Of a DNA stretch of 64,000 nucleotides, positions 43,067 to 51,699 are shown piece by piece. Where the stretch lies: contig NZ_MTQD01000004.1 in NCBI RefSeq assembly GCF_001974875.1, positions 62,001 to 126,000 on the forward strand, read 5' to 3'. Each line of letters opens with the position of its first letter. Position 1 is the stretch's first letter. The DNA is from Pseudoalteromonas sp. EB27 (GTDB lineage Bacteria > Pseudomonadota > Gammaproteobacteria > Enterobacterales > Alteromonadaceae). The translations under genes were made by a program, and so were the position numbers. The notes under the pieces are model-generated. The model had not been told where the DNA came from, made no database searches, and saw only the letters and a list, made by a program, of their open reading frames with translations.

Positions 43067-44305
43067 CTACTTTCTGTTTTTTAACCTAGCGAGCTCTCTT
43101 GATTTAATTTTTAGCACTTTAATTTTAGCGCCATACCAATTAGCCATAGGTGCTGCAGCAATACCGTGTATTAACGTGCTCATCCACACTGCATTAATCG
43201 CAACTATAAGTATTGAGTGGCCGTATTCACCTAAAATATCTTTAGAAATAATAAGTGCAAAAAGCGCTGTGGCAAGACCTCGAGGTCCAAAAAACCCCAT
43301 AAACACTTTTGTTAATACTTTAGCTTTTGTACCAATTAGCGATAGGTAAATAGCAAGAGGGCGTACAATAAATATACTCACTAAAATATAACCAACTACG
43401 GGGAAGGTTAAGTGCTCTATAGCTGAAGGCAGTAAACCAAGCCCAATAATAACAAACGAAGACCATATTAACATTTGCCCTTCGCTTTCAGTAAATTGGT
43501 ATATAAATCGGCAATGCCCTTTTACACTATTACCAAAAGCTAAACCTGCAACAAACGCTGATATAAATCCATTTCCACCCATTAAAGTAGCCATTAAATA
43601 TGATGTGCCGGTAAGAGCTAAAACGCCAATCCCTTCATATATAGTCGATGATATTTTTTTTGACTCAGAGTATAAAAATAAACGTCCGCTCGAGTATCCC
43701 ATTAATGCACCAACCAAAATACCTATAAATATTTGGCTAAATCCAAACACTAACCATGACATTTCATTTTCTTGAGAACCGGTTTCCATAGCAACTATAC
43801 TGGCAAAAAATAAAATAACGGGTAATGCTAGCCCGTCATTTAAACCACTTTCAACAGATAGACTTTGTCGCTCGTTTAAAGGTACGCTCTCATTACTAAC
43901 AACCGCTTGACCTAAAGCTGCATCAGTAGGTGCTAAAATTGCCGCAACTAGGGCTAGCATTGCCCAAGGCCACTGTGGGAAGAATAAATAAGCAAAGCCT
44001 GTACCAATCAAAATACTCAACGGCAAACCTATCAATAGCATTCTTAGAGGCCACGTATTTTGCCTTTTTAATCTTCGTAGGTTTATTTGTGAAGCATCTA
44101 AAAACAATAATACAACTAGCGATATTTCTGCTATTAAATATACGGTTTCATGTGCGTCTCCAATACTAATAAACCCAAGTTGAGAAACCGCAAAACCAAT
44201 ACCCAAAAATACCATTGGTGCGGTAATAATGGTTGTGGACAGCTTTTTAGCTAGCATAGCGTAAGCACTAACTGAGAAAAGAAGAATGAGTAATCCTATT
44301 TCCAT
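43067..44305 (-). CDS. CPA1-type cation/proton antiporter
   Basis: 412 residues with about twelve membrane segments. The family motifs are APTDAALGQAVV at about 125 and SVESGLNDGLALP at about 150. It would exchange Na+ or K+ for protons at the inner membrane, a common need in marine bacteria. The lack of a C-terminal regulatory domain marks the short NhaP-like form. No partner gene nearby. Confidence 0.87.
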   Translation of the reverse strand: MEIGLLILLFSVSAYAMLAKKLSTTIITAPMVFLGIGFAVSQLGFISIGDAHETVYLIAEISLVVLLFLDASQINLRRLKRQNTWPLRMLLIGLPLSILIGTGFAYLFFPQWPWAMLALVAAILAPTDAALGQAVVSNESVPLNERQSLSVESGLNDGLALPVILFFASIVAMETGSQENEMSWLVFGFSQIFIGILVGALMGYSSGRLFLYSESKKISSTIYEGIGVLALTGTSYLMATLMGGNGFISAFVAGLAFGNSVKGHCRFIYQFTESEGQMLIWSSFVIIGLGLLPSAIEHLTFPVVGYILVSIFIVRPLAIYLSLIGTKAKVLTKVFMGFFGPRGLATALFALIISKDILGEYGHSILIVAINAVWMSTLIHGIAAAPMANWYGAKIKVLKIKSRELARLKNRK

Positions 44306-44426
44306 TGGGAAATCCTATTAGGCATGGCTTGGTATTTTTATTAGAAAATATCAGGGTTGGGGTTAGCTATATTAAATCAGCACAATTTATTGAGTAAATT
44401 TGTATAAGTGTATTTTTAACTTTAAT

Positions 44427-44469
44427 CTAAATAATAACCGGCACCTAAGTGATATTAGCGTGCCGGTTA
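44427..44469 (-). terminator. Terminator-like hairpin after the bufferin-type operon
   Basis: On the minus strand TAACCGGCAC, a 15-base loop and GTGCCGGTTA are followed by TTATTTAGATT. It begins 26 bases after the DoxX gene stop. Confidence 0.6.
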
Positions 44470-44494
44470 CGTTTAACGTTTAATATATAAAAGC

Positions 44495-45043
44495 TTACTT
44501 AGCACTTGCACGTTTTGCGTCTAATCCAAGCAACTTATCAATAGATAAAAAGCCAGGTCCACGAGCAAATATCACTAATAATGAAACAGCCCACCACGAA
44601 GCAGGATTAATCCAATGATCGAGTGTAGGAAAAACTGCAAGCTGGATAAACAGCGTCATACCAATAAGGCCTAACGCTGCAAAGCGAGAAAACAAACCGA
44701 TAATCAGTAATATTGGAAGTAACACCTCAACAACACCAGCAACTACAGCAAGCGTTTCAATTACTTTTACAAGAAATGAGCCATCAACATAATCTAAGGT
44801 TTGAGGATTACAAAGCTGCAAAGCACCTTCTCTAACTGGATCAGGACAGAAAAATTCATATTTAAATAGGTCGTATTTATCAACATTAAATTGTAAAAAG
44901 CCATCCCATTTGCTCAATCCCGAGTCGAGGAATACTTTAGCAACCATAAAACGAAGAAAAAACAGTGCTATAGGTTCCAAGAACCGCGATAACTGTTCTC
45001 CCATCTGCACGTACAGTTGTTGTATTTTTTTTATCATGCCCAT
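44495..45043 (-). CDS. DoxX-family membrane protein of the bufferin cluster
   Basis: 182 residues with four membrane segments and the DoxX start pattern (LFFLRFMVAKVFLDSGLSKW). The middle FEFFCPDPVREGALQLCNP has two cysteines and the C-terminus an ARGPGFLSIDKLLG tail. In bufferin/Hvf clusters a DoxX protein often ends the operon and is thought to act in redox or metal handling at the inner membrane; its role is unproven. It starts 26 bases after the DUF2063 gene and is the last gene before the hairpin. Confidence 0.85.
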   Translation of the reverse strand: MGMIKKIQQLYVQMGEQLSRFLEPIALFFLRFMVAKVFLDSGLSKWDGFLQFNVDKYDLFKYEFFCPDPVREGALQLCNPQTLDYVDGSFLVKVIETLAVVAGVVEVLLPILLIIGLFSRFAALGLIGMTLFIQLAVFPTLDHWINPASWWAVSLLVIFARGPGFLSIDKLLGLDAKRASAK

Positions 45044-45069
45044 ATTTATTCCTACTCTTGTAATATGTA

Positions 45070-45897
45070 CTAATTGATTTGGATTTCTAATAATTCATTT
45101 TGTAAGCATGCTGTAAAAGCATCACTCACTTCAAAGTGTTCATCTACCGTTATTGCTGCATCAAAAGCTTCACCTAAAGACCTACCTGTACCCTGTAGAG
45201 CCTGCATAAGTGCAACTTCTGCGATAGAAAGAGACCGGGCTTGCACCGCACCTTGCAAACGCCATAACATAATAAAATCCTCAGCAGAGGATTTAGTTAC
45301 AACGCCATCATTATTATTTGTTTTTAGCGAAATCCATTCTAAAAAAGCGCCTTCACTCACACTAAGTAACAGTACGCTGGAGTTAACCTTTACATTAAGT
45401 TCAGTAAGCTCAGTACCTTGTTCCATTAGTTGAGTAACATATTCTATAGTTAAAGTTTCAGTTGAATCAGCGCTCATCAAACTCATTAGCCACGCGTAAT
45501 CTAAATGCGCAATATCAACTAAGTTCATATATAAATTTGATGCACTTTGCTGATTTTCAGTAACTTCTAAAATATGTTTATTTTCAATTTCACCATCTTT
45601 AATCAAATCAGTTACAAAGCCAGGAAAGCTTAGTCCGTATCCCACCAAAGTGCCCTGCTCTGGCGGAAAACGGTCAACATAAAGTCGTGCCATTTTACGA
45701 AAGTTCTCACTACCTACTTTTTTTTCACACATAGGAAAGTTAGCTATTAATGCATCAACACAGCCTTTATAAAACCCGTTACGATACACAGCTAACCTTT
45801 TAATATGCGATGGATTTTCGCAAAAATGCTCCATTTCACTTGGATCGCCCGTTCGCAAATAGCGAGTAAAAGCATCAATATATTGGTTGGTACTCAT
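45070..45897 (-). CDS. bufC: DUF2063 partner protein (BufC/HvfC-like)
   Basis: 275 residues. The N-terminal DUF2063 region (about 5-95) contains FTRYLRTGDPSEM, LAVYRNGFYKGCVDALIANFP and YVDRFPPEQGTL. Members form a complex with the MNIO enzyme and help bring the precursor peptide to it. Its ATG shares one base with the BufB stop codon (TGATG), a sign of translational coupling. The symbol rests on gene order and family and should be read as BufC-like. Confidence 0.85.
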   Translation of the reverse strand: MSTNQYIDAFTRYLRTGDPSEMEHFCENPSHIKRLAVYRNGFYKGCVDALIANFPMCEKKVGSENFRKMARLYVDRFPPEQGTLVGYGLSFPGFVTDLIKDGEIENKHILEVTENQQSASNLYMNLVDIAHLDYAWLMSLMSADSTETLTIEYVTQLMEQGTELTELNVKVNSSVLLLSVSEGAFLEWISLKTNNNDGVVTKSSAEDFIMLWRLQGAVQARSLSIAEVALMQALQGTGRSLGEAFDAAITVDEHFEVSDAFTACLQNELLEIQIN

Positions 45898-46835
45898 CAG
45901 CGAACCACTTCTTTATGAGATATATTTAAGCGACTTTGTAGCTCACTTTGATTCAAATAGCTTTGCGCAGTTTCCCGCTCGATCATAAGCTCTTCAAACG
46001 ATGGAATATTCGCATCTCGCTCAACAAGTACTGGTCGCTGACCAAATATCTCAATTGCTTGTTCTAGCAAACCCCATACAGGAGTCGCTACCGGTGCTGC
46101 ATGGCTGTCTATCAGTAATGACTGACCAAGAGCTGGATCAGGATCGTGCCCTGCAATATGAATTTCTCCAACAAGCTCAGCAGGGATCTGCTTTAAATAA
46201 TCAAGCGCATCAATACCCGTGTTTTTACTACTTATGTATAAGTTATTAATATCGATAAGTAAGCCGCATCCAGTACGCTTCGCTGCCTCAACTAAAAATT
46301 GAGGTTCATCCATATCACTTATAAAATCTAAATAGTTACTTGGGTTTTCAACTAAGATTGACTGGCCAATGCCCGTCTGGTAACAATCAATACCATTAAT
46401 TAAAGACTCAAGTGCATCTTGGGTGCGAGGTAACGGCATTAAGTCTGCAAAATATTTGCCATCCGACTTAGACCATACAGCGTGTTCAGATACCAGCACT
46501 GGCTGAAATTCATCAATTAGCGCTTTTACCCGTTTAGTATGAGCAAGCATAGCTTTATGATCAGAGCCTAAAGAGCCGCCAACACCATGAAAACTAATAT
46601 CAAAGTTTTCACGTACAGCTCTCAAATAATTTAACCGAGGACCACCTGCCACAAAATAATTTTCTGTATGCACTTCAAACCAAAGATTATTATTTGTAGA
46701 TGGCAGCTCTACGGGTAAAGCTAAAATGTCGTTAAGATGTTCTGGTTTTAAACTGAGACCCGCGCCTAATTGCTCCCCAGCAACAATGTGCTGGGGAAAA
46801 CTTGCTTTATTAACCTTCAAGCGAACCTTTTCCAT
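45897..46835 (-). CDS. bufB: MNIO-family RiPP maturation enzyme (DUF692, BufB/HvfB-like)
   Basis: 312 residues with a TIM-barrel-like DUF692 pattern. Candidate iron ligands are H83 (SFHG), E117-H118 (SEHAVW), E163 and N164 (ENPSNY), D195 and N197/N198 (DINNLY), H226 and H230 (HIAGHD) and E272 (ERDANIP). These multinuclear iron enzymes modify cysteines of peptide precursors. It overlaps the precursor gene by 26 bases; ATG 46835 or TTG 46820 may be the start, the latter having GGAAAAGG just upstream. It is the key enzyme of the cluster. Confidence 0.9.
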   Translation of the reverse strand: MEKVRLKVNKASFPQHIVAGEQLGAGLSLKPEHLNDILALPVELPSTNNNLWFEVHTENYFVAGGPRLNYLRAVRENFDISFHGVGGSLGSDHKAMLAHTKRVKALIDEFQPVLVSEHAVWSKSDGKYFADLMPLPRTQDALESLINGIDCYQTGIGQSILVENPSNYLDFISDMDEPQFLVEAAKRTGCGLLIDINNLYISSKNTGIDALDYLKQIPAELVGEIHIAGHDPDPALGQSLLIDSHAAPVATPVWGLLEQAIEIFGQRPVLVERDANIPSFEELMIERETAQSYLNQSELQSRLNISHKEVVR

Positions 46836-47157
46836 TAGGAGTTACAATTGATTCACACACGCCTTTAGGTGCATATGTCCATGCATTAGCTTGGAAGTCT
46901 GTCGTTGAAGTGCCTTCACAACTTGTTCCTGCACCTGCTTTACAATCGTTTTCACCCGCTAAAGCAATACCAAAACATTTATCTTTACGACCGCGAACTT
47001 TATCACCGGCTACCCAGCCTTTAAATTGCTCTTGTACTTTTGCTGAAGCACCTTCTGCAACAGTTAATTGACTATTAGGACCAGCTACTGCGCCTGCGCT
47101 TAAAACTGCTGCTGATGCGCCGATTAATAAAGCCTTAGTTAAATTTACTTTTTTCAT
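46810..47157 (-). CDS. bufA: Bufferin-type RiPP precursor (DUF2282, BufA1-like)
   Basis: 115 residues from ATG 47157, which has a GGAG ribosome site; the longer frame lacks one. A signal peptide (about 1-25, ending AVA) gives export to the periplasm. The mature part has four cysteines, C61, C72, C80 and C101, in [20 protein letters not shown] and KGVCESI, the DUF2282 pattern. In the family, Cys residues are converted to heterocycles by the MNIO enzyme, and the product sequesters copper. Copper binding here is inferred from the family. The gene ends inside the BufB frame, and the promoter region holds repeat copy B. Confidence 0.88.
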   Translation of the reverse strand: MKKVNLTKALLIGASAAVLSAGAVAGPNSQLTVAEGASAKVQEQFKGWVAGDKVRGRKDKCFGIALAGENDCKAGAGTSCEGTSTTDFQANAWTYAPKGVCESIVTPNGKGSLEG

Positions 47158-47210
47158 TTTTATGCTCCGGATTAAAATATTTTTTCTTGTTTTATCAATG
47201 ATTGTTAATA

Positions 47211-47372
47211 ATACCAATCCGCAATAATACTTAATCATTTTGCGGGGCTAAACGTGTCGCTACCTGCGTTAAAAAATTCTCATTTAGAACAACTAAATAG
47301 CGAATTTTTTGCCTAGCTATCAACACGTTTTTCCATACTCAAAATAAATCACTTAATTAAGCGAATTGGTAT
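47211..47372. repeat. Palindromic repeat family, copy B
   Basis: 162 bp with ends ATACCAATCC and GAATTGGTAT. Inner stems include AAACGTGT with ACACGTTT and, on the minus strand, ATTTAG-TTGTT-CTAAAT within AAAATTC/GAATTTT. It resembles copy C (60891-61051), with paired changes that keep the hairpins. It sits 54 bases before the bufA start codon. Confidence 0.85.
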
Positions 47373-47831
47373 AAAAACACTCATATTTTGATAAACAAGC
47401 ACAATGGAGATAAGCAATATCGCCGTTTTATCAATTTAATAGACCTATCGTTGTTATAAAAACTTTCAGATTATTTGCTTACAACGAAAAAACAACTGTA
47501 AACAAGAAGTAAATATAGTGGGCTAAGCAGTTAATACAAACATTAGAAAAGCTAACCTAATTATTTTGATAATAAAGAAGCTTGAAAAAGTCCATATTTA
47601 GATGGTTGAATGCATTGCGGCACTTTATTCTGGTAATGATCTACAAATAGAAATTTACTCAACTGAGGAAGGATAAAAATATTATTTAAAGGCTCCTTAT
47701 ATTTACACCACTCTATACTCGCTAAATTAGCGTTTTTTAAGTAGGACTCGTAAACACCGTCATTATAATGTTATTTTTTGCAACGCTAAAATGTTGGACT
47801 ATATGGCCGTTACCAACGGTTGATTGCCTAT

Positions 47832-47859
47832 AAAAAAAGCGCTACAAATAGGTAGCGCT
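47832..47859 (-). terminator. Rho-independent terminator of the aldehyde dehydrogenase gene
   Basis: On the minus strand AGCGCTAC, a 6-base loop and GTAGCGCT are followed by six T residues. It lies 46 bases after the dehydrogenase stop. Confidence 0.85.
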
Positions 47860-47905
47860 GGCATTATTACTTAATGGTTGTTTATTTAAAGCTTAGGCTC
47901 TTTAT

Positions 47906-49426
47906 TTAAAAGAAGCCGAGCGGATCTTCGCTGTAGCTCACTAATAGGTTTTTAGTTTGCTGGTAGTGCTCCAGTGCGAGTTTGTGCGTTTCGCGCCCTA
48001 TTCCTGATTTTTTATAACCACCAAACGCAGCGTGAGCTGGGTACATGTGATAACAGTTAGTCCACACTCGCCCTGCTTCTATTTTGCGACCCATACGATA
48101 AGCACGATTCATGTTTCTGCTCCACACACCGGCACCTAAACCAAACTCAGAGCTATTGGCAAGCTCGAGAGCTTCGGCTTCATCTTTAAAGGTCGACATT
48201 GAAATAACAGGGCCAAAAATCTCTTCTTGGAACACACGCATATCGTTTGTGCCCTTTAATAACGTAGGTTGTATGTAGTAACCACCGTTTAAGTCATCAC
48301 TTAGCTGCTCTACATTACCGCCAGTGAGTACTTCAGCGCCTTCTTTTTTGCCTATTTCAATGTAGCTCAGTATTTTATCAAATTGCGCTTTTGAAGCTTG
48401 TGCGCCAACCATAGTTTCGCTGTCTAGCGGGTTTCCGCGTTTAATTTTTAAGGTACGTTCGAGTATTCGCTCAATAAACTGCTCGTAAATGTCTTCTTGA
48501 ATAAACAACCTTGATGGGCACGTACACACCTCGCCTTGGTTGAAGTAAGCAAGCACGGCGCCTTCAATAGCTTTGGATAAAAACGCATCGTCTTTTTCCA
48601 TTACATCATTAAAAAATATATTAGGTGATTTACCACCGAGCTCGACCGTTGAAGGAATAATATTTTCAGCAGCGCATTTCAAAATATGTGAGCCCACAGG
48701 CGTTGAACCCGTAAATGCAATTTTAGCGATACGCTTGCTTGTTGCCAGTGCTTCACCCGCTTCTTTACCAAAGCCGTTTACTATATTTAATACGCCTGCA
48801 GGGAGTAAATCGCCAATTATCTCCATTAAAACTAAAATAGAAGCTGGTGTTTGCTCAGCCGGTTTTAAAATTACACAGTTACCTGCAGCAAGTGCTGGCG
48901 CTAGTTTCCAGGCGGCCATTAAAATAGGGAAATTCCACGGAATAATTTGCCCAACCACACCTAGTGGCTCGTGAAAATGATACGCAACGGTGGTTGCGTC
49001 TATTTCACCTATAGTGCCGTCTTGCGATCGTAGGCACCCTGCAAAGTAGCGAAAGTGATCTGCCGCTAGCGGAATATCAGCAGCGAGTGTTTCACGAATT
49101 GCTTTACCGTTATCCCATGTTTCGGCAACAGCTAGTAACTCTAGGTTTTGCTCAATTCGGTCGGCTATTTTTAGCAGTATGTTACTTCGGTCGGTCACCG
49201 ACGTTGTGCCCCATTGCTCTCGCACTGCATGCGCTTTATCGAGAGCCAGCTCTATGTCGTCTTTGTCTGAACGCGGTATTTGGCAAAATACCTTACCGTT
49301 TACTGGGCTTATATTATCAAAGTATTGGCCATTTACTGGCTTCACCCACTCTCCGCCAATGTAGTTCCCGTATTGTTGTTTAAAGTTTACGAGTGCGCCA
49401 TCGCTACCTGGATTTGCATATATCAT
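47906..49426 (-). CDS. NAD-dependent aldehyde dehydrogenase (AldB/ExaC-like)
   Basis: 506 residues from ATG 49426; the frame is open further but without a better start. Conserved: [22 protein letters not shown] (NAD site), the base Glu in [12 protein letters not shown], and the nucleophile Cys in [14 protein letters not shown]. Length and the [17 protein letters not shown] ending fit acetaldehyde-type dehydrogenases of the AldB/ExaC group. It is divergent from an AraC regulator, which probably controls it, and ends at its own terminator. Confidence 0.9.
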   Translation of the reverse strand: MIYANPGSDGALVNFKQQYGNYIGGEWVKPVNGQYFDNISPVNGKVFCQIPRSDKDDIELALDKAHAVREQWGTTSVTDRSNILLKIADRIEQNLELLAVAETWDNGKAIRETLAADIPLAADHFRYFAGCLRSQDGTIGEIDATTVAYHFHEPLGVVGQIIPWNFPILMAAWKLAPALAAGNCVILKPAEQTPASILVLMEIIGDLLPAGVLNIVNGFGKEAGEALATSKRIAKIAFTGSTPVGSHILKCAAENIIPSTVELGGKSPNIFFNDVMEKDDAFLSKAIEGAVLAYFNQGEVCTCPSRLFIQEDIYEQFIERILERTLKIKRGNPLDSETMVGAQASKAQFDKILSYIEIGKKEGAEVLTGGNVEQLSDDLNGGYYIQPTLLKGTNDMRVFQEEIFGPVISMSTFKDEAEALELANSSEFGLGAGVWSRNMNRAYRMGRKIEAGRVWTNCYHMYPAHAAFGGYKKSGIGRETHKLALEHYQQTKNLLVSYSEDPLGFF

Positions 49427-49598
49427 GTGTGTGCTCTCTTTATTGTTGTTAGCTAAAGGTCGAACATTTATATAAAACAAAATGCTTTATATTTAATCAA
49501 TGTTGATTGACATTAAACTAACAAGTACCTAAAAACTTGATTAGCTGTCCACAAAAGTTGTCTGTGAGTCCAAACTAATAAAAACCTAAAGGATTGAT

Positions 49599-50492
49599 AT
49601 GCACACATCTCAGTTAAACAAAAAACGCCAACAACTTGATGTATTAATAGAAAATAAAGTCACATTCGCTGCAGATAGCAGTGAGTTGAGTATTTACGAC
49701 ACGTATCAAAGCGCGCAAAAGGTAGCACTGCACTCAAACGAGCTGCTGTTTTGTGCCATGCTTAGCGGCAAAAAGGTAATGCACGTAGAAAGCAGCCAAT
49801 ACCATAAAGCATTTTTACCACACGAGTCGTTTGTATTAGCGCCAGAGCAAGGTGTTTTAATTGATTTTCCACAAGCATCAATGCACGCCCCAACCACCTG
49901 TTTAGCCATTGAAATTAGCACAGATAAAATAACGAGCGTGGCGAATGCACTAAACATGCAGCAAAATTTTGCACACGATGGCTTATTTGAATATGTACCT
50001 CAGTTAGTGCATACCCAACATAATATTCAAACGCAGCAATTATTAGAGCGCATGGTGCATTTATTTAGTGAGCAAGGCGCACAGCGACATTACTTGATTG
50101 ATTTGTCGTTGAACGAATTGATCACCCGTTTATTACAACAACAAAGCCGCGAGCTATTGCTAGCTAGCTGCGATAAGCCACGCCTTAAAACAAAAGTGAG
50201 CGATGCCCTGCTTTATATTGAAGAACACTTAAGTGAAACGCTCGACATAAATACCTTATGCAAAATAGCATGTATGAGCCGAAGTAAGTTTTATCATCAA
50301 TTTAAACTCGCATTTGGCACTACCCCAGCCCTTTGGCAGCAACAGTTAAGACTAAAAAAAGCGCGTACTCAATTACTACAAGGCCATGCAATTAGCCAAG
50401 TGTGCTTTGATGTTGGATTTAATAGCGCGAGCCACTTTAGTCGCCTATTTAAACAAACCTTTGGCATTGCGCCTAAAGAATGCCGACATTAG
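49599..50492 (+). CDS. AraC-family transcriptional regulator
   Basis: 297 residues. The C-terminal 100 residues carry the two helix-turn-helix motifs (TLCKIACMSRSKFYHQFKLAFG and ISQVCFDVGFNSASHFSRLFK), and the N-terminal half is a cupin-like sensing domain (SQYHKAFLPHESFVLAPEQG). It is divergent from the aldehyde dehydrogenase gene across 172 bp, a layout seen for regulators of alcohol or aldehyde use. The ligand is unknown. Confidence 0.9.
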   Translation: MHTSQLNKKRQQLDVLIENKVTFAADSSELSIYDTYQSAQKVALHSNELLFCAMLSGKKVMHVESSQYHKAFLPHESFVLAPEQGVLIDFPQASMHAPTTCLAIEISTDKITSVANALNMQQNFAHDGLFEYVPQLVHTQHNIQTQQLLERMVHLFSEQGAQRHYLIDLSLNELITRLLQQQSRELLLASCDKPRLKTKVSDALLYIEEHLSETLDINTLCKIACMSRSKFYHQFKLAFGTTPALWQQQLRLKKARTQLLQGHAISQVCFDVGFNSASHFSRLFKQTFGIAPKECRH

Positions 50493-50532
50493 CCCTAAAA
50501 TCTTATTTTTTTACTTTGCTAACGCCCTGAAT

Positions 50533-50550
50533 ATGTTAGTTTATTAACAT
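50533..50550. promoter_or_regulatory. Inverted repeat just before the sucrose LacI gene
   Basis: ATGTTA and TAACAT flank six bases, 22 bases before the LacI ATG. It differs from the two CTTAATCGATTAAG operators, so if it is a site it may serve another regulator or be a weak autoregulatory element. Confidence 0.35.
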
Positions 50551-50572
50551 GAGTATTGAGTAAAGAATTGGT

Positions 50573-51604
50573 ATGAGTAAGCAAACCCGCTGGACCCTAA
50601 AAAGTATTGCTAAAGAGTTAGGTGTGTCTAACGCGACAGTATCTAATGCGTTTAATCGCCCTGATCAGCTATCGGCTAAACGCCGAGACGATATTCTTGC
50701 AGCGTGTAAAACTTTAGGCTATTACGGGCCCAATAAGGCCGCGCAATCGTTGCGTAATGGCACATTTAATATTGTCGCTTTAGTGCTGCCCGATAGTGTG
50801 GAATACATGGTGTCGGACCCTGTGGCTAGTAGCTTTATGCGCGGTGTGACCTCAGTGCTTGAAAAAAACGGCATTAATGTTTTATTGTTTTCAGGTAATA
50901 GCGATAACCTTAATAACGTGGTCGACTTTGTCGATGGCTTTATTTGTTATGGCCGCCCTCGTAATAACGCGTTAGTAGAGCAGTTAAAAACAGTGTCTAA
51001 ACATGTAGTGACAATTGATTTTGATATTGCTCGCAATGCCTCTGTAAATATTAATAACGAGCAAGCAAGTTACGAAATAGCTAAACACGTACTGCATAAT
51101 CAAAACGATAAAGTGGCTATATTAGGGCTTAGATTACTTGATGAAAACGTATTATGCCGCGTGTATGAGCATCACGAATTTGAAACCGGACAATCTATTT
51201 CGCATCAACGTTTACGCGGGTATCAACGCGCTTTAAGCGAGGCAAATATTACGGTGGCTGACGATCGCATTTGGAACATTCCTGAAAGTAGCGAACGTTT
51301 TGCCAATATTGCTGCAAAAGAAGTACTTAGTGCATCACCGCGTCCTAACGTTATAATTTGTATGAGTGATTTAATTGCCCTTGCCACAATGCGAGAAGCA
51401 ATAAAACAAGGCATAAAAATAGGTGAAGAACTGCGTATTGTGGGCTTTGATGGTATTGATGAAGCAGCCCGGTTTGTACCTCGCCTCACCACTATTCATC
51501 AAAACAGCCAAGAAAAAGGCGTTATAGCCGCCGAATTATTTATTTCTAAAGAAGAAAAAACTCAGGAAGTCAGTTACGAATTAGAGATTGGTGCGAGTAG
51601 TTAG
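50573..51604 (+). CDS. LacI-family regulator of the sucrose locus
   Basis: 343 residues. The DNA-binding domain (LKSIAKELGVSNATVSNAFNRP) is followed by the hinge and an effector domain of the periplasmic-binding type. It is next to the convergent phosphorylase gene and is the best candidate to bind the CTTAATCGATTAAG operators at 53194 and 54688. The natural inducer would be sucrose, fructose or a phosphate of it (inference). It ends in a clear terminator at 51636. Confidence 0.88.
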   Translation: MSKQTRWTLKSIAKELGVSNATVSNAFNRPDQLSAKRRDDILAACKTLGYYGPNKAAQSLRNGTFNIVALVLPDSVEYMVSDPVASSFMRGVTSVLEKNGINVLLFSGNSDNLNNVVDFVDGFICYGRPRNNALVEQLKTVSKHVVTIDFDIARNASVNINNEQASYEIAKHVLHNQNDKVAILGLRLLDENVLCRVYEHHEFETGQSISHQRLRGYQRALSEANITVADDRIWNIPESSERFANIAAKEVLSASPRPNVIICMSDLIALATMREAIKQGIKIGEELRIVGFDGIDEAARFVPRLTTIHQNSQEKGVIAAELFISKEEKTQEVSYELEIGASS

Positions 51605-51635
51605 CTTACAAGCCTTGTAATCGTTTTATGTGTTA

Positions 51636-51670
51636 AAAAGCCAAGTTTAAGTAGCTTGGCTTTTGTTTTA
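51636..51670 (+). terminator. Rho-independent terminator of the LacI gene
   Basis: AAAAGCCAAG pairs with CTTGGCTTTT and is followed by GTTTTA. It lies between the convergent LacI and phosphorylase genes. Confidence 0.8.
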
Positions 51671-51699
51671 CATGGCGTTTGTAAATTACTTTTATAACA

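Larger units (their letters stand above)
47158..47905. other. Long intergenic region with repeat copy B
   Basis: 748 bp. It holds repeat copy B (47211-47372), then AT-rich DNA, a 25-codon frame at 47602-47676 that I do not consider real, and the terminator of the aldehyde dehydrogenase gene (47832-47859). The bufA promoter must lie in or next to copy B. Confidence 0.5.

Noticed and set aside
47602-47676. A 25-codon frame beginning ATG in the bufA upstream region
   Set aside because: There is no ribosome-binding site or family resemblance, and a stop codon directly precedes it; chance is likely.
47832-47859. Possible small RNA gene near the aldehyde dehydrogenase end
   Set aside because: The hairpin with T run is fully explained as the minus-strand terminator.
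48573-48974. Long antisense frame inside the aldehyde dehydrogenase gene
   Set aside because: It is a shadow of the real gene, with no start context, and its residues match no family.
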